NCBI GenBank assembly: GCA_037953625.1
Contig: CM075655.1
Coordinates: forward strand, 25,934,001 to 25,998,000
Length of the DNA: 64,000 bases
Direction of reading: 5' to 3'
Source of the DNA: Crotalaria pallida
Lineage: Eukaryota; Streptophyta; Magnoliopsida; Fabales; Fabaceae
The translations under genes and the position numbers were made by a program. Of this stretch, positions 44,905-56,914 are shown piece after piece. The notes under the pieces are model-generated. The model worked only from the letters and a program-made list of their open reading frames with translations. It was not told where the DNA came from and searched no databases. The number at the start of each line of letters is the position of its first letter. The first letter of the stretch is position 1.

Positions 44905-47769
44905 TCACCCAGAAACAGTACGGGTTGGTATCAATTCATTGTTCTCAGTTTTAATCACAGTTAGCCCACCCTTTTTGGGCACAACCTGCACTGGGCTTAC
45001 CCAGCTGCTGTCGGAGATGGGGTAGATAATGCCAGCATCTAAAAGTTTGACTACCTCCTTTCTCACGACTTCCTGAAAAGTTGGATTCAACCTCCTCTGA
45101 GGTTGAATTACTGGCTTAAAATTCTCCTCCAAGAGAATCTTATGCATGCAGAAACTGGGGTTTATTCCTTTCAAATCAGAAACACACCATCCTAAAGCAG
45201 ATTTGTATTGCCTCAAAATTCTCATCAATTTTTCAGTTTCAGTTTCAGTTAAGGCATTACTAATTATAACAGGATAGAAATTAGTTTCATCAAGAAATTC
45301 ATACCTGAGATTGGGTGGAAGAGCTTTGAGCTCTGGGGCTGCTCTAGGCTCTTTGTCATGTGGCTGCAGCTCCTTCATCTGATCTGTCCTTGTGTAATCT
45401 GATGGTGCATTCAATCTGGTTACCATCTTTTCCACCTTAGTGTCCTCACAACCCTCGCTTGTCAGTGCTGCTGCCACCACATCTCCATGGCTAGTTTGTT
45501 CAAAGGTAGACGTGACTAAAGTGTCAATCACGTCCACTGAGAAACATTGAGAGCTCTCCATTGGGTTCTTCATGGACCGATAGACATTAAAAGAAACCTC
45601 CTCCTCTTGGATCCTGAGTTTATGCTCGCCCTGTTGCACATCAATGAGGGCTCGCCCAGTGGCTAGAAAAGGTCTACCCAAGAGGAGAGGAATATCTGAA
45701 TCTTCTTCCATATCCAAGATCACGAAGTCTGCAGGGAAGATGAACTTGTCCACCTTGACAAGTACATCCTCCACTTTCCCATATGGTCTCTTCACAGAGC
45801 GGTCAGCCAGTTGGAGGCACATCAGTGTTGGTGTCACTTCCCCAATACCAAGCCTCTTGAACATTGAGAGAGGTATCAGATTAATACTTGCCCCCAAGTC
45901 ACACAGAGCCTTGCCAATATCAAATCCACCAATGCTGCAAGGGATTGTGAAACTCCCAGGATCTTTTAGCTTCTGAGGGAGCTTCTTCTGTAGAATGGCA
46001 TTGCACTCTTCTGTTAGCACAACTGTCTCATCATCCTGCATCTTCCTTTTATTGCTCAGAAGCTCCTTCATGAACTTGGCATAAGTGGGCATTTGTTCAA
46101 GAGCCTCCGCAAATGGAATGTTGATTTGGAGTCTCTTGAACACCTCCATAAACTTGGCAAACTGCTTTTTAGTCTCATTCTTCTTCAATCTCTGAGGGAA
46201 AGGAACCTTGAGGTTGATCTGAGGCTGTTTTTCTTTTTCCTTCTCCTGAGGTGCAGTTGCATTCAGTTTTGGTTGCACTTCAGGAGTAGGCTCCTCTGGC
46301 TTCTGTTCCTCCTCATCTTCTACTTCAATCACCACATCATCACTCTTCTTCCGTGGCTCCTCAAGAGACTTGCCACTTCGAAGAGTAATGGCCTTGCAAT
46401 GCTCCCTAGGATTTGGCACAGTATCACTCGGAAAGGACCCAGATGGCCTCTCCGAAATCTGCTTGGAAAGCTGACCCATCTGAATCTCCAAGTTTCTGAT
46501 GCTAGCTCCCTGGTTTTTCAAAGCTGCTCTTGTCTCCTCTGCCATGATATGAATTGTATTATTGGTTTTTTCAAGAGCCACTTCCCATGGTGCCAACTGC
46601 CTGACTTGCTGTGGTGGCTGAAGTGCAGGACTTGTCCAGGATAAGTTTGGATGCTTCCTATACCCCGGATTGTAGTTGTTTGAGTAGGGATTATTCCTCT
46701 GACCCCCTCCAATGAACTGAACCTCTTCATTGCCTGAACTGTTGGAGACCTCAAAAACACACTCACCATTCTTATGATTGCCCTTGCAAAAATCACAGGA
46801 AAGCACCACCCCAGAAACATCAGAAGTACCCATCTGAACCTGATTCAATTTCTGAGTCAATGCAGCTATTTGCTGCTGCATCTCTTTATTCTGATTGAAC
46901 AAAGCTTGCACATTTTCAGGCTCTAAATCAGTCTTTTTAAGGATTCGCTTCCTCACAGTGGCACGGCTGCTATTATGTGTCATTTTTTCAAACAACTGCC
47001 TGGCTTCTTCAGGGGTCTTGCTCTCCAAAGAACCTTGTGATGCATAGTCAACCATATGCTGAGTGTTAGAATTTAGCCCATCATAAAACAATCTCATCAA
47101 CATCCATTCAGGCAAAGAATGATTAGGACATCTCTTGAGCAAATTCTTGAACTTCGCCCACGCCTCATGTATGGATTCGCCATCCTGTTGAGCAAAGGCA
47201 TTGATTTTTTGCCTAATCTGAGCTTGTCTAGTAGGTGGGAAATACTCGTCCACAAACAGTTTGGCTAAGTAATCCCAGGAGGTGATGCTTCCTTGTGGTT
47301 GATCACGAAGCCACTTACTAGCCTTTCCCCGTAGTGATAAAGGGAAAATTCTCAGTCGTATGGCCTCATCACTGACACCCCTGATTCTGAAAAAGTCTAG
47401 GTGACTCAAAAAGGTTGCGATATGGTCATTCGGGTCATCATCCGGGCCACCCCCAAACTGATTCTGCTGCAGCATGTTTAAGTATGCGCCCTTGATGTCA
47501 AAGTTTGGTGCATCAATGGCAGGCCGCACTATACTGGTGCCACACAAAGTTGGATCAATGAGAGCAAAATCAGCCAGGGTGCGCCTTACAGGCTCAGTTT
47601 CAGGCTCAGGCTCTCGCTCGCGTTCGCGTTCGCGCTCGCGCTCTTCAGCCATCGTTCTCGCTTGTCTCTTTCTCTCTTTCTGTGCCTGTTTCCTTAGTTT
47701 CCTCGCTGTCAACTCGATCTCGGGATCGAATTGTAGATTGCTGTGATCACCTGCAGAACGCAAGTGCAT
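44905..47769 (-). pseudogene. E3 gag-protease and N-terminal RT part, ends at a premature TGA
   Basis: From the ATG at 47769 (another in-frame ATG is at 47652) the product has a basic N-terminus, an Arg/Glu repeat, the gag core (WLRDQPQGSITSWDYLAKLF) and a CX2CX4HX4C knuckle CDFCKGNHKNGEC. A Pro/Glu-rich spacer and protease with DLGASINLIP follow, then the first part of RT (SWVSPVQVVPKKGG). The frame stops at TGA 44905-44907, at the Trp of the conserved WRVCIDYR motif, and resumes without shift. Confidence 0.9.
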
Positions 47770-47900
47770 ATACCAATCTAGGCAAAGAGGGGTTAAAAGC
47801 ACCTGTTGAAATAATAGAGATAATTAAGAATAAAAGCTGAAGTAAAATTCACTACGTAACTACTAAAAAGTACCGAAAAATTATTTATAATCTAAAATAG

Positions 47901-47918
47901 TCCCCGGCAACGGCGCCA
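47901..47918 (-). other. E3 primer-binding site, Athila type
   Basis: TGGCGCCGTTGCCGGGGA on minus adjoins the 5' LTR and is the usual Athila/Calypso primer site, commonly attributed to tRNA-Asp. Its first two bases overlap the last bases of the LTR as defined by alignment. Confidence 0.85.
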
Positions 47919-49244
47919 AAAACTTGTTGGGATTCTGACAAGTGTACCAGATCGTACAAGTAATATAGACAATGAAGTCCGAGTATCGTACCCAAGGGAC
48001 TAAAACGAATTTAAATAACCTTCACCAAAGTAGTAGTTACCAGATGTGATTAAAGAAGAATTTGAGAAATTTTGTTTACTAATAATTAAATTTGAACTTA
48101 AAAGCATAAATAAGAAAAATAGTGTTTTTCAAGCAGAGAGAAAAGCGGGACGTAGTTTCGATGCAAGTTCCTAAAATATTTAACAACGAATTAATTTGTT
48201 TTCCTAAATTCTGAATTTGTGTTGCAAAGGTAGAAAACGCCTAATGTGTTAGATCGTTCCCGTATTTTAGAGATTAATCTCCCAATGATATCTTAAGGGA
48301 GCCTTAAAACCTAACCCTTAATTAATGATCAATCAACACTCATAAAATTATCCAATTCATAAGAAATATGTCTACCCTTACACAATTGAACAGTTTGATT
48401 ATTTGGCCTAACCCTAAATTAATATGTCTATCAAATTAGGATTCCGGTGTCATGAACCGTACGCTTTCATGAACAACAATAAAAACATAATCAAACACAG
48501 AATTTATAATGGAAAAACAAGATTAATTCATTGTATAAATATTAACAAGGTTCCATAAGCATCTACTCCTACATCCCAAATAAGGATTTAGTTCATGCTA
48601 GAGAAGAGAAAAACAATGAAAGTAGTAAGGAAATTCATAATTACCACTACACTTGAATCTCTAATCTCCGTGTTCTTCGCAAAAAGCTGAAAACCTTGTT
48701 CTCAAAACTCTGATGTGTAAAAGTTCTCCATCTAAACTTAGAATGTGTCTATTTAAAAGGATAAAAACTAATCTCCTATCAAATCTGGAGAAGATATGAT
48801 CAAATCCACCAATGCTTGACGACGTGCGCTTGGGCGAGATTGACCGCGCCTGGACGTGATGGCCTGCGCTTGAGCGCAAATAACTGCGCCTGGGCGCACG
48901 ACGGTAACTTCAGCAGATCCTTGCTTTTGCTCTTTTGACCCCATTTCCTGGTCTTGTGCACCCACGCTTGGGTGTGCGTAGCATCTTAACCACCAAACTT
49001 GCCTTCTCAGTTCCAACTTCAAGGTTTTATTACTTGCTTCGTTTTTCTTTTTCCAATTTCAACAAATTAAGCTCCAAAACCTGAAATTAAGAACCAAAAA
49101 GGCACAAAATCTACAAAGATCTCGTTCCTCGTCATTAGTAGCTAAAATCACTCTTTTCTTAACAATTACTTGAGAAACAAGCCAAAATCACTAAGAAAGA
49201 GGGTAAATTATCACTCAAAAACATCATATTTTTGGCTCCAATCA
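47916..49244 (-). repeat. E3 5' LTR (1329 bp)
   Basis: It begins TGATTGGAGCC at 49244 on minus and matches the 3' LTR over its full length. A TATA-like TTTTAAATAG lies at 48749-48758. The GTGGC duplication follows at 49245. Confidence 0.92.
48824..48975. repeat. E3 palindrome cluster in 5' LTR
   Basis: Same words as in the 3' LTR. The second reads GCGCCTGGACGT here, and the fourth is the symmetrical TGCGCCTGGGCGCA. The cluster ends about 66 bp before the TATA-like box. Confidence 0.85.
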
Positions 49245-49249
49245 GTGGC

Positions 49250-49971
49250 CGCCTTAAGTTGTTGTGCCATTTCAATGACGTCAGAACTCACAAAATCAAA
49301 AGAGAGAGAGTGTTCTCCAAAAGCGGGAAGTTTAAGCAAGATAACAACATCCTCTAAGGTAGGGGCGAACTCCCCCCAAGAAGAGAAGAAAGTGTGGGTC
49401 ACTGTGCACCATCGTTGCAGTAGGAGTTCAAGATCTTTCGCCTTCCTATTCGAACCCAAATAAGCAGAAACCTTGATAGCAGAAGCAATCCCAACTTGTT
49501 CGAGTACCTTAACGAAAGGGGGATCATGCACAAAAACGTGATCCACCCACGAAGACCAGCCACTGGTACCAGATATACGATCACGAAAACAAAGAGAAGA
49601 CCAAGGGAATTCTTCAGTAGCTAGACGGGAACGAAGCAAGTGAGGACCTACTTCGCAAGAGTACTCACTAGGAGAAGGGGAAATCAACCTCGCCTCAGCC
49701 AGGTAGACAATGGTAGCTTGTGAACCGGAGAACTAAGCAAGTCACCAAAGGAAGGGGGTTTTGCGAAGGGGCGAACGGGGATAGGAATTTCCGCCGAGTC
49801 CCGGCGAGTCCCGCTGCTGGCGAGTTCCGCCCTTGGCGGAGGCAATGAAGGAAAGGTGTGGAAGAGAAGGATGTTTGGAACGGAGGCGGTGGAAGAATCA
49901 TCGGTGGGTCCGCCTGATTGAGTAGGGGACACCGAACCGCTGTCAGGAGAAGAAGAAGAAGACGAAGACAT
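49250..49971 (-). pseudogene. T2 antisense PMD gene, 5' part with frameshift
   Basis: ATG at 49971 opens a Ser-rich N-terminus followed by SFGDLLSSP. The frame then shifts by one base near 49720 and continues as VYLAEARLISPSPSE. It reaches the PMD signature with WVDHVFVHDPPF, LLQRWCTVTHTFFSSWGEFAPTLEDVVILLKLP. The frame runs to the E3 insertion at 49249 and resumes at 37539. This is the usual N-terminal half of plant mobile domain proteins. The start lies about 275 bp from the T2 3' LTR, so an antisense promoter would lie in or near that LTR. Confidence 0.7.
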
Positions 49972-50234
49972 AATGAAGGAGGAAATTGTGGAAATGAGAA
50001 TTTGAAAGTGGAAAAAGGGAAGAGGAAGAACCGTTACAAATAAAGAAAAGAGGGGAATAGGGATGTGTAGGTAGCACGGAGCCCAAGGCCTATACAAATT
50101 AATGAGAAAGCAGTTGTGGTGGTGGGAAGACGTGCGTGACTAGTTTTGCAGCAAAAGGGAAAACTGCAATTAGCAGTTCCCTCCCACGTCACACGAAGAA
50201 GAACAGGGGCGGAAATTATTTTCCCTTTTCCTGC

Positions 50235-50247
50235 AAAAAGGGGCTAT
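50235..50247 (+). other. T2 polypurine tract
   Basis: AAAAAGGGG followed by CTAT stands directly before the LTR start TGTTGAGG. It fits the plus-strand primer position. Confidence 0.65.
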
Positions 50248-51036
50248 TGTTGAGGATCGATTTATTGGGCCAAATAGCAGGCTAAAAGCAGGAGGCCCAT
50301 CATGAAGAAGCTAGTTAAAAAGAGGGGAGCGGCCCAGTACGTGGGCAAAAAGAAAAAGGATATTTGGGGTTCCACCCACAAGGCTGGACACAAAGGGCAA
50401 TGTGGCCAGCTGGGCGGACATCCCCTGGGAGTTTCTGAGGACTATGGCTGGTAGGCTCTGAGCGAGCTCCGCCCCAAAGAGTGAAATAAAGTCTTGAGGA
50501 CTTGCACAATGACCGGAGAGCGGAACTTTATGCAAAAAGAGGAAAGAGAGGGCAGCATAGGAAATAAAGGGTCACAGAATAGAATCACTAAAAATGAACC
50601 TTTTGTTTCTGTCCTAGGAAGATAAACCTTAGAGGATTGACTAAAATTGTGTAATGTGTAAGAGAGGTACAAAGAGAAAAATGGTGCTTAATGGCTAAGT
50701 AAGTGTGTTTTACGAGGGTGATGGTGACAAGTGAGGAAACTAAGAAGCTTAAGAAGAGGGATGTAGTGGGAAGGAGGATCATCGAAAAACAGAGAGAGAG
50801 AGGAGGAGAGAGAGCAAAACTTAGGAAGAAAGTCATATTGAGAGAGAGGGCGGAGGTCCTTGAGGTTGCAAAAGGGAAGCTTGTTGCCCTCCCCACTGAG
50901 GTTATTGTGCAAGACTTGCTTACTTTCCTCCACCACTAGACCATAGAAACTCCATATTCTCACCATTTTTCAATCTCTTAAGTTTTACGAACTCAAAATC
51001 TCACCATTATATTTTCCCATTTTTTGACCCTCAACA
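50248..51036 (+). repeat. T2 3' LTR (789 bp)
   Basis: The ends TGTTGAGG and CCTCAACA are inverted repeats. The LTR follows a purine tract. It does not resemble the T1 LTR at 8995, so T1 and T2 are different families. The frame at 50703-50939 on plus is Arg/Glu-rich and unsupported. The matching 5' LTR is lost. Confidence 0.7.
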
Positions 51037-51054
51037 GTTGTCGAACCCCCATAG

Positions 51055-52342
51055 TGTAACACCCTACTTTAATCTACCCTTAATTACCCATTAGTGAAAA
51101 GTGGCCATAAAAATTTCTTTTTAACTTATAAAACTCTCCATGAAAACGAACGGAGTTTCCTTTGTTTATTTAACTTTTCCAAAATTTAGCTTTCCTTTAA
51201 ACCTGTTAAAAACAATCATTTATATAATCCAGAAGCCAGCAAGGCTAATATCAGCATATATCATAACTTAGTGCATCAGTGTGTACACATCACAGCACAG
51301 GTATATCAACATCAGAGTATAGCAGTTATATAAACAAGTCTTGGAAATAGTATTTTCCCAAAAAGACTCTTTTCCCTAAAGGATTTGTCCTGGGCCCACC
51401 CAAAAGATTATATTTACATTATACACAGCATAACAAACTACATCATTTCATCAAAAGGCCCAGGACGTAACCATGTCCTACTAAACTAAAACCTATGAGG
51501 GAGAGTACTTCTGCTCGGCCGGACTATGTGCTAGCTCGGGCTCAGTACCTGTAGAAAAACAGTAAGGAGTGAGCATTACACATAAATTAGGAAAGCAGTT
51601 TCTAATATGACATAATAACCGACTATGTAAAACACAAATATTTCAAGTAGTTCACACTGTCATATAACCATTCATGTCATGCTCATACACTAAAAACAGA
51701 TAAATAGCTTCCCTATTCCTTTTACTTTATCTTTTCTTTGCACTCTTTCACTCCAAGTTTTACTATGACTTTTAGGGCATTGTGTGTATATCCATTATTG
51801 CGCACAACCTTAATGTGTCGTCTTACAGTTGCACACGTGTTCCCCGTGTGGCTTACACAATCATTACGTATGGACAAATCGTGGCCTATTGCACGCAACC
51901 ACTTGCGCGACTTACTGCACCTGGCAGCACGACATACTTTGACCTGGTACACACACAATCCATTCCATTATTAATGCACCACTAGGATTTGATTGCACCT
52001 GCTAGGGCGTTTGCACCCATTAGGAACTTTAGCACCTATTAGGCATCACCCGTTTGGTCTGTTTATATCACTTCTCTCTTTCTTTTCTTATCTCTTTTCA
52101 CTTTCATTTTCATGTCACATTTATTTTATTTTGCAGCGAATTGATCCATTGGTGACACACGCGCCTAAACGGGCGTTTCACCTAATTGGGCATTTACGCC
52201 TGATGGGGAGTTTCACCTAATGGGGCATTTGAACACCTAGCAGGGCACCTAGTGGGTTAGTATCCCTCAATGGTCAATTCCGCTGCACATTCCTTTAACC
52301 TTTTAACTTAACATTCTTTCTCTGATTTACTTAATTCTATAC
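51055..52342 (-). mobile_element. E6: 3' part of a Tekay-like LTR, cut by E4
   Basis: On minus it ends GGGTGTTACA at 51055 and aligns with the last third of the E2 LTR, including the block GGCCGAGCAGAAGTACTC after the acceptor TTTCTACAG (near 51548). The part upstream on minus has short CACCTAATGGGGCATTT-like repeats (about 51985-52255) in the place where E2 has its hairpin array. E4 interrupts it at 52343. It may be a solo LTR or part of a longer element. Confidence 0.75.
51985..52255. repeat. E6 short degenerate repeats
   Basis: GCACCTATTAGG, CACCTAATTGGGCATTT and CACCTAATGGGGCATTT variants recur about every 20-25 bp. The array lies at the same relative position in the LTR as the hairpin array of E2. 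Confidence 0.6.
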
Positions 52343-53650
52343 TGTTGGCCTTTCTAGCAAGTATACTAGATCGTGCACAAGTAATATAGTAGAAATAAGA
52401 TTATCATCCCACGAGGATGGTAAATTGTTTTCAATAATCTCTACCTTATCCTAATTATTAGTGAAATTTGGAACTAATTTAAAATTGAAAATTTATTTGA
52501 TTAATTAAAACCTAAACTAAATTAAAACTGAAAACTAAACAATAATTAAATGAGTTGAGAATAGAATGGGAAAAGCGTTAGGAATCTGGTTTCATTGCAG
52601 GACATAATTAACTAGTTATGAATCTCTATTTTCCTATTGAATCAACAACATTCTAGCTGTAACAATTATTAAATTCCTCTAACAATTGTGTTTCCTATTC
52701 AATTGGAACCCTTAATCCCTTAAGAAATTGCCAATCAATTAGTCAAAAATTAAGATTTCTGGAATTAAATAAGTTATATAATCCCCAAAAGTATCCCTAC
52801 AAATTCGACGATTATAATGCTTGATTGCTATGGTCATACCCAATTCGTAATTACCCAATTGAAGAATTAGGTTCCCAAAACATAAACGAATCCAGATTTA
52901 TGTTAAAAATAAAAACACAATCAAACAATTGATTCAATGAAAAACATCAATTCATAACAATCATAAACTATTTAAAATCCATGCAAATCACCATCTTCCT
53001 AAAAGGGTTTTAGTTACACATAATTAAGAATGAAAAACAGAGAGTAGAAGAATAACCCATCATCATAGACAAGTCTGAATTACTCCAATGATCTTCAATC
53101 TTCAACCGGATTCCTCCGTTGTTGATCTCCAATTTTCTCCAAGCACTTTCTCTCTCAAGGATTGTGTAATCTCCCTCTCTAAAAAAACTGCCTAAATCCT
53201 CATTCTAAACCTATAATAAATGCAAAAACCTAAAAATTAAGAAAATCCCACAAAATCTGATCAGAAACTAGGCCAATTGGGCTTCCTCACCACTCGCGTG
53301 CCTGGGCGCGCCAGCACTGTTGTTGCTCTCCTCTCGTGGTGCACATGCCTGGGCGTGCCAGCTTGGGCGCCTGGGCATGCAACACCTGCTCTGACCCAGT
53401 TTCACTCCGTTCTTGTGCCATTTCCAATGTCTTTTCGTCCTCTTTTTAGCTCCATAATTATTTTCATCAATTTAGCTCCAAAAAGTACTTGAAACATACA
53501 CAAAACGGATCAAAACGTTCACGGGATAAAATTTCCTAAACTAATTAAAAACTAAACTAAATTTACCTAAAATACCTAAGAAACAAGCCAAAACTAAAGC
53601 AAAAGGGAGTCAAATTAAGCTCAAAAACATCATATATTAGACCCAAATCA
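52343..53650 (-). repeat. E4 3' LTR (1308 bp)
   Basis: On minus it begins TGATTTGGGT after TTTGGGGGAG and ends GAAAGGCCAACA. The start and end resemble the E3 and E5 LTRs. A TATA-like TTTATTATAG lies at about 53211-53220. Confidence 0.82.
53295..53380. repeat. E4 palindrome cluster
   Basis: Three words are CGTGCCTGGGCGCG (53295-53311), CATGCCTGGGCGTG (53344-53358) and GGCGCCTGGGCATGC (53365-53380). The cluster ends about 75 bp upstream, on minus, of the TATA-like box. Confidence 0.75.
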
Positions 53651-54893
53651 CTCCCCCAAACATAGCATTTTGCATGTCCCAGGCAAAAGTAAAACAAAAA
53701 TTCAGAAACTCAAGACTACCTCCTAACTCAGAATGCACTCACCTAATCTAGGACTTCGACTCACAGACTCAAACACTTATTTTTACAAGCAATTCATACA
53801 ATCAAGACTTGGTTAGAGAAACAAACTCTAAAAGAACTAATGACTAGTGAACACTCTCAACCTCATAGTGTATATGCTCGTGTGTATCAAGGGTTATATA
53901 TATGTAATTACCTCAAGTTCATACAATGACAATATGTTACCATAAGCTTGACCATAGACCCAAATCTCCACTGAAATTATTGAATGCACACAAAAATCAA
54001 AAGGTCTTAATTTTGTTGTAATGAGGCCATGGCTAAAAGTGTAAGGTAAGATAAAAGAAAGAAAGGATAAAACTAAGGGCTAAAATGCAAAAACAAATTT
54101 CCTCTAAAATTATGAATGACCAATGAATACTATTAATACTCACGCTCAACTCAATTAATTTCATACTTATTTTCTTTTCACTTTTCTCTTCTACTCTCTT
54201 CCAAATTTCTCTTTATTTCATTTTCTTTTCATTCATGGAAGAGAAGTAGATTCACAACACTTTGTACCATTCATTCACTTTTTTATTATTCATTCTGTTC
54301 AATTGCTCATTCAAAATTTCTAAGGTACTCACAAGAATATTTCAATAGATGCAGGGTACCAAAGAAAAATCATAATATCTCATAAGGCTCAAAATGGGCA
54401 ACTAATGGAATATATAATCAATTCAAATCAGTTGAAGGCCACAAAAACACATCCTAAGTGCCTTAATCATTTTAATGTATGCAATCAATTATCAATCTCA
54501 AAATGGTCACCGGTCAAGTTCTAGAACACAAAGCCAATGTGAACACACTCATGAAAGAAATAGGGGTTTCGAATCAAATATTTCAATAAATCATACCCCT
54601 CTAGTGTTTAGGCTCAAATAAATCACTAGGCTAAAGGTCAGCTCACTAATCACCAATTCTCAAAAAAATTGTCAAAATAACAAGATCTCAAAAATATTCA
54701 CAGCTCAATCAATTCAATATCAAAAGTCAATGAGTCTAACCTTACACTAAGTATTTACACCTATCATCAGAAGAATAGTCCTAAGTCTAGAATAATTACC
54801 TACTCCTACCAAGAACACAAACCAACACCAAATATGGGAGAAAAATTCAGATCTGAAGAATTAATTTTTATTTTGTGCACTCCCCCAAACTTA
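53651..54893 (-). other. E4 non-coding block between two polypurine tracts
   Basis: Tracts are at 53651-53662 and 54880-54892, with a third like it at 55029-55040. A purine-rich stretch in the element sense lies near 54165-54235. It shares several blocks with E1, E3 and E5, such as TTGTAATGAGGCCATGG near 54014 and TCAAGTTCTAGAACA near 54515. No gene is seen. Confidence 0.75.
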
Positions 54894-55319
54894 GAGGTTG
54901 GCTTGTCCTCAAGCAAACTAATCTAACCTAAAACTACAAAATAAAAATTAAAATAAATAAAAGGAAAAATTCAGCTCACTTCCCTATACATCTGTTGCAC
55001 AGCTCATCACTAAACAAAGTGAGAAAACTCTCCCCCATACTTAGTACCTGCAGGTCATTAGAAACAAGTGCCAAATAGCACCTCTCTTGGGGAAGATATC
55101 AACTCACACCTGCTGCAAACACAAGATATATACAAATGCAATAGAGGGTGAACAGAACATTATCCATGCAATGAAAATAAAAGAAAAATCCTACAAAACT
55201 AAGGAAAATTACTTAACATTAGGTTGCCTCCCAACTAGCGCTTGTTTCACGTCACGAGCCTGACGGGTCACCTCCTTTCGGAGGCTTGGGAGAAGACACA
55301 GAGACTAAGGGTTAAGGAG

Positions 55320-56914
55320 TCAAGCAATGGTTTTGCACCTATCCACCACTCCTCCCAGGTATATCTTCAAACGTTGGCCATTAACTTTGAAAGTTCGGCC
55401 ATCCTTGGGATCTTTCACCTCTACTGCCCCATAAGGGAACACCTGCTCAAATATAAAGGGACCAGACCACCTAGACTTAAGCTTTCCGGGGAAAAGCCTC
55501 AACCTAGAGTTATACAACAAGACAAGCTGTCCTTTCTCAAAATTCTTAGGAACTATTTTATTATCATGCCACAGCTTAGTCTTTTCTTTTAAAGCTTTAG
55601 ACCAATTATATGCTTGCTCCCTAAACTCAGCAAGTTCATTGAGATTCACCATTCTTTTCTCACCAGCTGGTTGCATATCCACATTAAGAAATCTGGTTGC
55701 CCAATATGCCTTTTGAGCTAGCTCAACAGGTAAATGGCAATTTTTCCCAAACACCACCTGATAGGGTGACATTCCCAAAGGGCTCTTAAAAGTTGTCCTA
55801 TAGGCCCACAAAGCATCATCTAGTTTCCTAGACCAATCCTTTCGAGAGCTATTAACAATTTTCTCTAGAATTAGCTTAGCTCATGATTGGACACCTCTAC
55901 ATGGCCACTAGTTTGAGGATGATAAGGTGTAGAAATTTTATGGTGCATCTCATACTTGGCCAGAAGCTTCTCTAAAACCTTATTGCAAAAGTGGGTACCA
56001 TTATCACTAATAAGCACCCTAGGCACCCCAAATCTGTTGAAAATATGTTTTCTAACAAAAATCACAACCACATTAGCATCATTGGTGGGGCTTGCAATCG
56101 CCTCTACCCACTTGGACACATAGTCCACTGCAACCAAGATATGCCTGTGACGAAATGAGGGTGGGAATGGACTCACAAAATCTATCCCCCAAAAATCAAA
56201 GATCTCCACCTCCAAAATACTTTGGAGAGGCATCTCATCCTTTTTTGAGAGATATTACCTCTTCTCTGGCACCTATCACACTGCATTACAAAATTTCTAG
56301 CATATTTAATTATGGTTGGCCAATAATAGCCACTTTGCAAAATATTAGATGCTGTTTTATCAAAACTATTGTGTCTAACATAATACGAAGCATGACAATG
56401 CCACATAATATCAGGTATTTTCTCATTAGAAACACACCTCCTAAGGACTCCACCTACCCCTCTTCTAAACAGGAAAGGCTTGTCCCAAACATAGAACTTG
56501 ACATCATGTAAAAAAATTTTCTTTTGTTGCCATATCAATTATTTTGGGACTACCTTAGCTGCATGGAAGTTAGCTATGTCCGCCAACCAAGGTTGTGCAG
56601 CGGATACTAATAAAAGTTTCTCATCGGGGAACTCATCCTTAATAGGCACTTCTACCTTCTCATCAGTACCCTATAAAGGAAGTCTAGATACATGATCTGC
56701 TATAACGTTCTGAACTCCCTTTTTGTTCCTGATCTCTATATCAAACTCTTGTAGTAACAAGATCCACCTTATCAGCCTTGGCTTAGCATCTTGCTTAGCC
56801 AAAAGGTGCCTTAAAGCTGCATGGTCAGTATATATGATAACTTTCGACCCTATTAAATAAAAACGAAACTTATCCATTGCAAAAATTACAGCTAATAATT
56901 CTTTTTCCGTAGTC
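55320..56914 (-). pseudogene. E4 pol remnant: RNase H and integrase, several frameshifts
   Basis: Minus segments are RNase H (56914-56671; TEKELLAVIF, HAALRHLLAKQD), the integrase finger region (about 56538-56240), the integrase core (56233-55871; LISDNGTHF, GHVEVSNHEL) and the integrase C-terminus (55811-55320; GQLVLLYNSRLRLFPGKL). Frames change at least near 56240 and 55870, and stops occur between segments. E5 interrupts RNase H just before TTEKELL. RT and gag lie beyond E5 or are lost. Confidence 0.82.

Larger units (their letters stand above)
37545..49244 (-). mobile_element. E3: full-length Athila/Calypso-type LTR retrotransposon
   Basis: Two LTRs of 1329 bp (37545-38873 and 47916-49244) are flanked by GTGGC at 37540-37544 and 49245-49249. 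On minus the order is primer site, gag-protease-RT-RNase H-integrase in one frame, an env-like 3' gene, two polypurine tracts and the 3' LTR. About two dozen LTR differences counted by eye, three stop codons in pol and a frameshift in the 3' gene make it a dead copy. It inserted into the T2 antisense gene. Confidence 0.93.
22770..51036 (+). mobile_element. T2: Tat/Ogre-type element, 5' half lost, split by E2 and E3
   Basis: T2 pieces are 22770-24951 (end of RT-RNase H linker, RNase H, integrase), 33895-37544 (spacer and antisense PMD gene) and 49245-51036 (5' part of the antisense gene, purine tract, 3' LTR). Order and strand fit one element. E2 is flanked by GGATA on both sides. E3 is flanked by GTGGC, and the antisense PMD frame is continuous across the E3 target when one copy of the duplication is ignored. 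Confidence 0.75.

Noticed and set aside
46093..46644. Plus frame of 183 codons within E3
   Set aside because: It is a shadow of the gag frame on minus, with Phe/Leu-rich composition.
50703..50939. Plus frame of 78 codons in the T2 LTR, Arg/Glu-rich
   Set aside because: Composition follows a GA-rich stretch, and there is no supporting context.
8995..51036. T1 and T2 as one element with LTRs at 8995 and 50248
   Set aside because: The two LTRs do not match in sequence or length, and each half has its own antisense PMD gene.
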